Source: JBBDLF01 sp040879025
Lineage (GTDB): Bacteria; Pseudomonadota; Gammaproteobacteria; Pseudomonadales; Pseudohongiellaceae
Reading direction: 5' to 3'
NCBI GenBank assembly: GCA_040879025.1
Contig: JBBDLF010000022.1
Location: 42,420-106,419 of the forward strand
DNA length: 64,000 nucleotides
In this document: positions 42,244 to 49,494 of the stretch, piece by piece
Numbering within the stretch: position 1 is the stretch's first letter
Layout of the letters: the number at the start of each line of letters is the position of its first letter
The notes under the pieces: model-generated
Seen by the model: only the letters and a program-made list of their open reading frames with translations
What the model was told of the DNA's origin: nothing
The model's database searches: none
Position numbers and translations under genes: made by a program

Positions 42244-43074
42244 TCATTGTGCCTGGTTGATCTCAATAGGAACCCGGAACGGCGCGAGTCTGACGGCATC
42301 GCCATCGGAGGAAAATGCCCGGAATCCTGCCGTAACGGGTTCCTGCACCCGGCTGAAAAGTTCCAGTTCCTCATCGGTGAGATAGTAGGAGAGCGCTTCC
42401 CGTGTGGCTTCGGGATTTGCCAGTTCCACCATTTGTCTCCGCATGTCTTCGAGTACCGCCGGGTCCGGTTGGGTGGGGCGGCCGCCATTCTGCGAAGGGT
42501 TGAAGACCATGCGTTGTTGCAACAGATCCTGACGGGCCCGGTTCTGTTCCGCCGTGACGGCTATCAGTCCGTCGATAATTTCATCCAGGCGCTCGTCCGA
42601 GACTTCCAATGCGTCGAGAAAGTTGCGGTATTGCGTCCCCACCGACATCAGCGCGGCCTGTTCCATCGGATCCATTTGCGTGAATTCCCGCACCAGATCG
42701 GTTGGAGTGACAGTTCGCGCAGTGACTGACGGCGCGGGCGAGCGCTGTTCGTACTCGCGGCTGACTGTTTCCCGGATACGCTGCTCCAGTTGCTCGTAAT
42801 CCGGGTCAATACGAGCCTGTGCCGCTTCCAGTTGCCGTGACAGATTCGTCAGCTGGGTGCCTGAACTGCGTAACTGGTCGCTCAACGCTTCAACCTGGTT
42901 CTCCATGTCCAGGCGTCGGCGCGTGTTATTTTCCACCTGGGTCATCAGATCCTCGACGTGGGACGCATACCGGGCCAACTGTGCATCCTTGGCCGCCGTC
43001 TGCTGGTAAAGATACCAGCCATAACCGCCGGTGGCGCCGAGCAGCAGGGTCATTGCGGAGACTATAATTTTCAT
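42244..43074 (-). CDS. Membrane-anchored coiled-coil protein, function unknown
   Basis: 276 residues. An N-terminal hydrophobic segment (residues 4-24) is an uncleaved anchor or signal. A long coiled coil spans about 30-110, rich in Gln, Leu and Glu. The remainder is helical, with MDPMEQAALMSVG, LDEIIDGLIAV and YYLTDEELELFSRV. I do not recognise the family. The gene overlaps the small two-helix membrane protein gene by 4 bases (ATGA) and could be the last gene of the ABC/PDZ/VCBS operon, 55 bases away. Confidence 0.8.
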   Translation of the reverse strand: MKIIVSAMTLLLGATGGYGWYLYQQTAAKDAQLARYASHVEDLMTQVENNTRRRLDMENQVEALSDQLRSSGTQLTNLSRQLEAAQARIDPDYEQLEQRIRETVSREYEQRSPAPSVTARTVTPTDLVREFTQMDPMEQAALMSVGTQYRNFLDALEVSDERLDEIIDGLIAVTAEQNRARQDLLQQRMVFNPSQNGGRPTQPDPAVLEDMRRQMVELANPEATREALSYYLTDEELELFSRVQEPVTAGFRAFSSDGDAVRLAPFRVPIEINQAQ

Positions 43075-43352
43075 GTCTGGTTTTCTCCGGATTGGTCCGT
43101 CTCCGGTGCCGGGGAGTTATGGCGGGAGTCGGTGGTGTCGTGTGCGCTTCGGGTGAGCGGGCGTTCTTCATCCATCTTGTTAACGAGCACCAGGGCGCCG
43201 ACGAAAATCGAAGTAATTGTCGTGATGCCCAGAATCAGCCCAATGCGGAAAATCATCTCAATATAAAAGCCGGAGTACTGGTAAACCAGCCAGGCCACCA
43301 GGTTGACCAGAACCAGCGACAGACCAAATGAAATCCACACCGCTTTTTTCAT
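43071..43352 (-). CDS. Small two-helix membrane protein, function unknown
   Basis: 93 residues with two hydrophobic helices (about 5-23 and 35-60) and a polar, charged C-terminus ending in ETDQSGENQT. The family is not recognised. Its stop overlaps the start of the coiled-coil protein gene, and it starts 55 bases after the downstream VCBS gene, so it may be part of the same transcript. Confidence 0.75.
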   Translation of the reverse strand: MKKAVWISFGLSLVLVNLVAWLVYQYSGFYIEMIFRIGLILGITTITSIFVGALVLVNKMDEERPLTRSAHDTTDSRHNSPAPETDQSGENQT

Positions 43353-43407
43353 AAAACTCCCGTTTGGCTGCCCGTGGATGATGTGCCCCGAGGTGTACAG
43401 GTTACCG

Positions 43408-45072
43408 CTAATTCGAGATCAACAGCAATCCTTCAATATAGGCTTCGTTGCGCCCGAGAAACACCACCAGGTCATCGCGGTTGTCATTATTAAGCTCAAC
43501 CGCAAACAGGTCGCCATTTTCGACCGGGCGGTCCAGCACAATCTGGACATCAACCCCGGCGTCGCTTACCTGTTCCAGGTAGGGATTGGCTGCGACCACG
43601 GCATTATTGAGAATTTCGCGCAGGTTGATTTCATAATTGTCGCGTTCTCGACTGTACCCGAGAGCGCTCAGAAAATCATCCGATTCCGGCTCTGGCGTGA
43701 TCGCATCGAGGAAGATGTCGAGGCGGTTCTCCACCAGCGCCACCAGGTCAAGATTGCTTGATGAGGGCACCAGTCGCGCTGCGCTGGTGGGCACAAAAGC
43801 GTCATCAGTACTTGCCCGCGCATCTTCAACCAGGCCCATTACGGTGGAGGCCGCGCGCAACGCGGAAGGAAAACTCAGTGTTATATTGAGACGGCGGTTA
43901 GGCCTGCGGGCGAAGCTCTCGCCCTCGTTCGGATAAACAAACGCTTCCACGTCGATGCTGCCCGACAGTGCCAGCCACAGGAACACATCGCCTAGGGAGA
44001 TGGACTCGACACGCCACAACCACAGGTCCTTCAGACCATCGCCATTCTCGTCGAACAGAAAGGTGCTGAGGACGTTGCCCGCAGAGCGTAACACCTGTCG
44101 CGGTTGCTCCAGGTTCATGCCGTCCGGGGTACCGCCGAACAAACTCACTTTACCGCCCTGCCTCAAGAGCAGATCGTCGATGCCGTCACCGTCGATGTCT
44201 TCCAGAATTTCTTCATGCGTCAATGAGAGCAGGCCGGTCAGGTTGGAAAAATCCAGCCTGTCGATATCGAATTCACCTAGCTCAGCTTCTATGGCGGCAA
44301 TGTCCAGCGTATAGCTGGGAACCGGGTTGAAATAGCGCGGGTTGTTTCCCGATGCCAGAAAAACATCAAGCTTCTCTTCGGTGCTGGAAATCAGGTCATT
44401 GAATCCGTCCGCGTTGACGTCGCGCAGCTCGACCTGGGGAATGCGTATAAACTGACCGGTCTCGCGTTCCAGTTGCGTGGGTTGCAGCGCCGTACGCATG
44501 CTGACCTCGGATTGTACGTCAATGGGTGGCTGGAAACTGCCATCTTCATTACGAACGTGAAGCTGCAGTACTCCGGCGCCTGGAACAACAAGATCGGTGA
44601 TGCTATCGCCATTGATATCGCGTCCGATGCGCACCTGGTTGATGCCTTTGCTGATAAATCCACTCAAGCCCGCCAGCAGCGTTTGGGCTTCGCCGATGAC
44701 GCCGTGCGAGATTGGCCATGCCATCACCCGAGTGCCATCGACCAGCGCGATAATCGTCAGTCCCGCATCATCAGGATGCAACCGGCTGATATCCCAGCCC
44801 ACGGCCGCGCCGGGAAGTTCGAGCGTCGAGTAGGTTTCGAAGTCGAAACCGTCGACCGACTGAAAATACACGCGCAACACATTGCTTTCTATTGTCAGTA
44901 GATCCTGAAGATCGTCGCCGTCTGCGTCCGCCACCACCAGCTGTTCGGTCGCCACAGGCAACTGAAAAGCATAACGACTGTAATCTGGCACATCGATTTC
45001 GGCGGCGAATAACACCCCCGCGACAGCGGTTGCCCAGAACACCACTGACAGGATTGCCGACAACCGCATCAT
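43408..45072 (-). CDS. Exported FG-GAP/VCBS beta-propeller protein B
   Basis: 554 residues with a signal peptide ending near GVLFAAE. At least six calcium-type loops of the DxDGDGxxD kind are spaced along the chain: DADGDDLQD, DINGDSITD, DVNADGFND, DIDGDGIDD, DENGDGLKD and ELNNDNRDD. This spacing is that of an integrin-alpha-like FG-GAP/VCBS propeller, a Ca-binding protein-interaction platform outside the cytoplasm. The gene overlaps the upstream VCBS paralogue by 4 bases (ATGA). No enzyme domain is visible. Role is probably binding or scaffold within the ABC-linked system. Confidence 0.87.
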   Translation of the reverse strand: MMRLSAILSVVFWATAVAGVLFAAEIDVPDYSRYAFQLPVATEQLVVADADGDDLQDLLTIESNVLRVYFQSVDGFDFETYSTLELPGAAVGWDISRLHPDDAGLTIIALVDGTRVMAWPISHGVIGEAQTLLAGLSGFISKGINQVRIGRDINGDSITDLVVPGAGVLQLHVRNEDGSFQPPIDVQSEVSMRTALQPTQLERETGQFIRIPQVELRDVNADGFNDLISSTEEKLDVFLASGNNPRYFNPVPSYTLDIAAIEAELGEFDIDRLDFSNLTGLLSLTHEEILEDIDGDGIDDLLLRQGGKVSLFGGTPDGMNLEQPRQVLRSAGNVLSTFLFDENGDGLKDLWLWRVESISLGDVFLWLALSGSIDVEAFVYPNEGESFARRPNRRLNITLSFPSALRAASTVMGLVEDARASTDDAFVPTSAARLVPSSSNLDLVALVENRLDIFLDAITPEPESDDFLSALGYSRERDNYEINLREILNNAVVAANPYLEQVSDAGVDVQIVLDRPVENGDLFAVELNNDNRDDLVVFLGRNEAYIEGLLLISN

Positions 45073-46613
45073 GGTTGTGATACCAGCAGGGAGGTGGTGG
45101 TGCTGTGTCGCAATATCAGATCGGGGTAGGCGTCGTCATTAAGAAAGCCGACGGAAAACTGAATGATGGTACGGGCAGGTACGTATTGCCAGAACGGTTC
45201 ACTGGCAATGCGCAGGTCGGCGGCAATCTTTTTCGCTGCCAGGGATCCATCGTCGGTGATGTACATGGCGTCCTGAACACCGTCGGCGTCGATATCATAG
45301 GCAAACGTCATCTGTTCGGCGAGGCCGCGTACATTGCTCGCGGAAAACGTTTCCTCCAGACGGGATGCCGGGCGTCGCCCGAACACCTGACCGGGTTCAG
45401 CGTCCCTGCTATCATAAAGCAGCTGGGTTCTGACAACACTGGCGTTGCGTAGCGCATCGACTATCGGAATGGTGTAGAAACTGACGTTCAACTCCGGCAT
45501 GCCGTCATTGTCGATGTCAATAAAATTCAAACGCGTGTCATAACCGGAAAATCGCATCACCTGGTCCGGGTTGTCAAAGTCAAACCGACCGCCCGTGTTG
45601 CCAAAGAACTGTGCACTGCGTTCATCCCCGTCGCCGCGCAGGCGTATGATATCGATCAACTCATCATTGTTGAAATCGACCAGTCGGATATCACCCTGGG
45701 TATCAATGGGTCCCCGCCAGTCCGGTCGGTCGGAGAAGTGGCCATCATCGTGCTGCAGCACAAGGTTGATCTGACCGCGAATATCATTGCCAACATTCAG
45801 AAAAACAATGTCCGCCCGACCGTCGCCATCGGCTTCGGCAAAGTGGGCGCTGGGCATCCATTGGTCGGATTCCATGATGGCATGGCGGCCGCGGGGCAGT
45901 TGCCATTGCTGAACGAATCCGGCGAAGGGTGTGCTGCGCTCAGCGGAGAGTTGCACCTCAATGCCTTTCTCGCGATCTATACCCATGGAAACGGAAAGTC
46001 CCTCCTCGCCGACAGGACGTTCAGAGGGGGCCAGTTCGCGGTTGATCGTCGAAAACTCCTGTACCAGGGAGAATGTTTCGTCAGGGCCTCCCTTGAAATA
46101 ACCATAGGTTTCCGGGCCAGGTAACAGCAGGTCCAGGTGACCGTCGCCATCGAGGTCCCGTATGTCATGCACAATCTCCACCTGTTCCCTATCGGGCATG
46201 CTGGCGATCAAGGGCCATTCAATCACCGGTTTCAGATTGCCCGTGTAGCTCTCGATTCCGGCCTCCAGGCTGAATACGCCGCTGTTGGTGAAAAGCAGCA
46301 ATTCCTTGCCCGGGGCTGGTCGCAGGTCGGCGAAACCCACGGCGATGATCTCCGGTTTGATTTCGATTCGCCGGGGCACGGCGTCGAAACGACCGCCGGG
46401 TTGCTGGTAATGCACCAGCAATTCGCGCCCGGTATTGCGGTCCCAGTGGGGGACCACGACATCGGCCAGTCCGTCACCGTCCATGTCTTCCTGGACGATG
46501 GGCGAACCCAGAATGTCGTGGGTAATCTCCGTGACGGTGTAGCTCTGGGCGCAAGCGGCGCCCGACGTCACCAGAAGCGACAGACTGAACAGCCTGACAG
46601 GGGTTATCAACAT
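45069..46613 (-). CDS. Exported FG-GAP/VCBS beta-propeller protein A
   Basis: 514 residues from ATG 46613, one base after the PDZ gene stop, with GAGGAA 10 bases upstream; a longer frame overlapping the PDZ gene is less likely. Signal peptide ends near GAACAQS. Calcium-loop repeats include DMDGDGLAD, DLDGDGHLD, EADGDGRAD, DFNNDELID, DIDNDGMPE and DIDADGVQD, again a seven-blade-like FG-GAP propeller. It and protein B look like duplicated paralogues that have diverged. Both follow an ABC exporter and a PDZ lipoprotein in one overlapping gene chain. Confidence 0.87.
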   Translation of the reverse strand: MLITPVRLFSLSLLVTSGAACAQSYTVTEITHDILGSPIVQEDMDGDGLADVVVPHWDRNTGRELLVHYQQPGGRFDAVPRRIEIKPEIIAVGFADLRPAPGKELLLFTNSGVFSLEAGIESYTGNLKPVIEWPLIASMPDREQVEIVHDIRDLDGDGHLDLLLPGPETYGYFKGGPDETFSLVQEFSTINRELAPSERPVGEEGLSVSMGIDREKGIEVQLSAERSTPFAGFVQQWQLPRGRHAIMESDQWMPSAHFAEADGDGRADIVFLNVGNDIRGQINLVLQHDDGHFSDRPDWRGPIDTQGDIRLVDFNNDELIDIIRLRGDGDERSAQFFGNTGGRFDFDNPDQVMRFSGYDTRLNFIDIDNDGMPELNVSFYTIPIVDALRNASVVRTQLLYDSRDAEPGQVFGRRPASRLEETFSASNVRGLAEQMTFAYDIDADGVQDAMYITDDGSLAAKKIAADLRIASEPFWQYVPARTIIQFSVGFLNDDAYPDLILRHSTTTSLLVSQP

Positions 46614-46614
46614 G

Positions 46615-47607
46615 CTATTGCCGTTCCTCGACGAGTTCGCCGTAATCACTGGTTATATTGAATAACCCGAGAAAGCTGTGTGATCTTTCACCCTCCACCT
46701 GATCATAGCGGTACAACGCGAACAACATCAGATCCAGAATTGTCAGGCGAGTGCGATCGGGTGCCAGGGAAGACCGGTACTGCAACAGGGGACCGAGCGA
46801 TACCCGGCTGATGCGGCGACCGGGGTCCCATAATGCAAACTCCCGCTCCAGTACCGCATCGCCGCGCCAGACACTGACGGCCACCTCGTCACCCAAGTCA
46901 AATTCGTTGTTGATCCGGTCGATAAATCCCTGGGCTGATTCCACGGGCGCGCCATTGAGAGCCACCAGAATATCGTCAACCTGGAGGCCCGCACCGGGCA
47001 GTGGGCTGTCTTCGTGGATCTCGACTATCCGGACGCCGGAGGTCAGGTTCTCATCAGCCTGTTGCAACACTTCGGTGCGATAGCCGGCCCGTGTAGCCAG
47101 GGGGTCTATTCTGAAAAGCTCACGCGCCGCGGTGCGGTTACTCGCAAGTCTCGGCGTCACCGAAGCCTCCAGTACCGTGGTATTGCGGCGGAGGCGAAAA
47201 GAAAATTCCTGCACTGCGCTGGTTTGTTGTTCCAGGGCCTGCACGGTGTCCGGATTGTCGGTTTCCAGACCGTTGATGGAAAGAATGACGTCACCGGGCA
47301 AAATGCCTGCCGCGGCCGCTGCACCACCGGGTGTCACCGACCGTACACGTACGCCGGGAAGCACCGTCAGGTTGCTGAGTGAATCGCTTTCGTTAATTCC
47401 CACGACGAAGCCGAAATCCACGCCGGATGCTGTGCCGCCCGGATTGAGGAGGGAGATATCCTCGGGTGAAAAACTGAGGCTGGGGACCAGTTGCGCCGGT
47501 TCATAACTAATGCATCCCGCCAGCAGGACACTGCAAAACAGGGCGACAATCAGCGTGCGGGCCTGGTCGCGAGTCTGTGAAAATTGCGTCTTATCGATAC
47601 TGCTCAC
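46615..47607 (-). CDS. Lipoprotein with two PDZ domains
   Basis: 330 residues from a GTG start that overlaps the permease stop by 4 bases (GTGA). Lipobox LLAGC near residue 30 predicts membrane anchoring. PDZ-like units lie at about 85-150 (VRVRSVTPGGAAAAAGILPGDV, ILSINGLETDN) and 195-255 (VRIVEIHEDSPLPGAGL, DDILVALNGAPVESAQGF). There is no protease catalytic domain, so it is an adaptor rather than a DegP-type enzyme. The C-terminal part resembles no family I know. It sits between the permease and the VCBS genes. Confidence 0.85.
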   Translation of the reverse strand: MSSIDKTQFSQTRDQARTLIVALFCSVLLAGCISYEPAQLVPSLSFSPEDISLLNPGGTASGVDFGFVVGINESDSLSNLTVLPGVRVRSVTPGGAAAAAGILPGDVILSINGLETDNPDTVQALEQQTSAVQEFSFRLRRNTTVLEASVTPRLASNRTAARELFRIDPLATRAGYRTEVLQQADENLTSGVRIVEIHEDSPLPGAGLQVDDILVALNGAPVESAQGFIDRINNEFDLGDEVAVSVWRGDAVLEREFALWDPGRRISRVSLGPLLQYRSSLAPDRTRLTILDLMLFALYRYDQVEGERSHSFLGLFNITSDYGELVEERQ

Positions 47608-48470
47608 ATTTTCCTCTTGGCGATGACTGCCAGTGCCAGAACCACCAATACTACCATTTCCGGTAATGGAACCCAGTAATTCAGCTGCAGCGTGCGTTCG
47701 TCAATCAGCACGTCGGAATATCCGCGGACAATGCGGCTGACTTCATTGAGATACGACTGATCCACCAGCGAGGGCTGAAAGGCCACATACAGATAATTGA
47801 CGGCGTCACCGAGCAAGGGCTTGAATATATCCAGTGCCAGGGTTGCGCCCAGCGCCGAGGTGACAGCCTGTGTGGCGCTGGTGGAAAGCACGGAAATGAG
47901 CAGTCCAAATGCGAGGGTGGCGGGTAGCGGCAGTAATGCAAGGATCAGTCCCAGGCGAATTTCATTGCGCATCTCTTCGCTGCCAATCAATTCGAAACCG
48001 TCTTCGACGATCGGACCGTATTCCCAGAACATACCAGCGGCCGCGACGGAGACGACGAACAACAAAACCAGCGAAATCAGCGCCAGCAAATGAAGATGAG
48101 CCAGCTTCGCCAGCAGAAGGGCGGGGCGGCTGATGCGGCGAATCAGCAGATGCCGGATCAGCCCGGTATCGCGGTCATAGGCCAGCGAATGCGCCGCCAC
48201 GGTCACCAGAATAAAGCCCAGCAGTATCAGCCCGGTTCCCAGTCCGTCCACCAGGTGCCCATAGGCATTGTTGGCGGCCAGTTGATCGGCGAAATTACCG
48301 CCTCCCAGCAGACTTTCCCGGGCCTCTTCGCCCGCCTGGGTCAGACGCGTCAGCACGAAGCCGGCCACGACTATTACCGAAGGCGCCAGGACAACTATTT
48401 TGCTGCCGAGATTGCGCAGGGATACGTAAAGCTCCGCCTTGAACGCGGTAATGAAGCCTTCCATCATCAT
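47604..48470 (-). CDS. ABC-2 type transporter permease
   Basis: 288 residues with about six membrane helices: a first helix near 20-40, a cluster from 75 to 150 and a C-terminal helix at 265-283. AHSLAYDRDTGLIRHLLIRRISRPALLLAK resembles the NosY/ABC2_membrane_2 type. A periplasmic loop lies between about 205 and 260. It pairs with the ATPase gene, which it overlaps by 4 bases. Such permeases export or flip small molecules or lipids, or act mechanically on envelope proteins. Confidence 0.88.
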   Translation of the reverse strand: MMMEGFITAFKAELYVSLRNLGSKIVVLAPSVIVVAGFVLTRLTQAGEEARESLLGGGNFADQLAANNAYGHLVDGLGTGLILLGFILVTVAAHSLAYDRDTGLIRHLLIRRISRPALLLAKLAHLHLLALISLVLLFVVSVAAAGMFWEYGPIVEDGFELIGSEEMRNEIRLGLILALLPLPATLAFGLLISVLSTSATQAVTSALGATLALDIFKPLLGDAVNYLYVAFQPSLVDQSYLNEVSRIVRGYSDVLIDERTLQLNYWVPLPEMVVLVVLALAVIAKRKM

Positions 48471-49393
48471 CCCTGTCCTCCGGTGATACTCCGGAACAGA
48501 GAACTCAGGGAGGGGCGATGAATCACCAGTTCAGACACCTCAATGCCCTGCGACACCAGCATGCTGTTCAATGCCTCCGAACTGGTGGCGGTAAGGCTGA
48601 AATGCAGAAACCCGTCTTCATCCGTGCGTTCGTAAGCAGCGACGCCGGTTTCTTCAATCAGCGCGACCGCAGCCGACGGGTCGTTGCAACGCACTCGCAC
48701 CTGGGAGTGTTGTTGGGCCAGCAGATGACCGATCTCGTCACTGAGCGCGATCACGCCGTGATCCAGAATTGCCAAGTGGCTGCAGATCTGTTCCAGGTAA
48801 GGCAACTGGTGGCTGGAGAGCAAAAATGTGGTGCCCTCGTCACGGTTGAGCCGGCCTATCAGGGCGAGAACATCGTCCACGCCTTCGGCGTCGAGACCGT
48901 TGAAAGGCTCGTCGAGAACAATCAGCGCCGGTCTGCCGAGCAATCCCTGTGCAATGGAAGCGCGACGGCGGTTACCCAGAGACAGGTGCTTGATTTTAAA
49001 GTCGCGATAACGCTCAATGCCCAACAGCACTTCCACTTCGGCACTGTGACGAACCGGTTCTTGGCACAGAAGCCGGGCATGTTCCAGTGACTGGCGAACG
49101 GTCAGGTTGGGATGAAGACTGGGTGTATCGAATATGCCGACTATATCACCGCGAGCGCGATACAGTTCCGTGGGACTGAGGCCCAGCACATGGATGTCGC
49201 CGCCCTGAAAGCCCTGCAGGCCCAGAACACATTCCAGCGTTGTGGTTTTCCCCGAGCCGTTAAGACCCACCAGGCCTAAAATAGCCTGGGCTTGAACCTC
49301 AAGGTTCAGGCCACGGATAACTTCGTGCCTGCCGTAACTTTTTTCCAGATTGGTCACTGCAAGCGGCAAACCGCCAGGCGTGAATTGAGACAT
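48467..49393 (-). CDS. ABC transporter ATP-binding protein
   Basis: 308 residues from ATG 49393 (a TTG further upstream extends into an unlikely sequence). Walker A GLNGSGKTTT, signature LSLGNRRRASIAQG in place of LSGGQ, Walker B ALIVLDEPFNGLD and H-loop LLSSHQLPYLEQ define a functional NBD. The ~80-residue C-terminal extension (about 225-308) may be regulatory. It is the first gene of the overlapping chain ATPase-permease-PDZ lipoprotein-VCBS A-VCBS B. The M16 peptidase gene ends 101 bases upstream on the same strand. Confidence 0.92.
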   Translation of the reverse strand: MSQFTPGGLPLAVTNLEKSYGRHEVIRGLNLEVQAQAILGLVGLNGSGKTTTLECVLGLQGFQGGDIHVLGLSPTELYRARGDIVGIFDTPSLHPNLTVRQSLEHARLLCQEPVRHSAEVEVLLGIERYRDFKIKHLSLGNRRRASIAQGLLGRPALIVLDEPFNGLDAEGVDDVLALIGRLNRDEGTTFLLSSHQLPYLEQICSHLAILDHGVIALSDEIGHLLAQQHSQVRVRCNDPSAAVALIEETGVAAYERTDEDGFLHFSLTATSSEALNSMLVSQGIEVSELVIHRPSLSSLFRSITGGQG

Positions 49394-49442
49394 GGATTTC
49401 GCGTCTGAATTGATTGATTGTGAAGCCGGTGCAGACTTGTAT

Positions 49443-49474
49443 CGCGGGCGGCACCGGAAACCGATGCGCCCGCG
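49443..49474. other. GC-rich hairpin between M16 peptidase and ABC genes
   Basis: CGCGGGCG (49443-49450) pairs with CGCCCGCG (49467-49474) around a 16-base loop. It lies between the M16 peptidase stop and the ABC ATPase start. There is no T-run, so it may be a Rho-dependent or attenuating structure or have no role. Confidence 0.35.
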
Positions 49475-49494
49475 CAAGCGAAGCCCCGTCCCGG

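Noticed and set aside
42244..49393. NosFYD copper/N2O maturation locus
   Set aside because: The permease and ATPase resemble NosY and NosF in type, but there is no NosD beta-helix protein, no NosZ and no NosL.
49443..49474. Strong terminator between the M16 peptidase and ABC genes
   Set aside because: The hairpin is GC-rich but lacks a T-run on either strand, so it is listed only as a weak structure.
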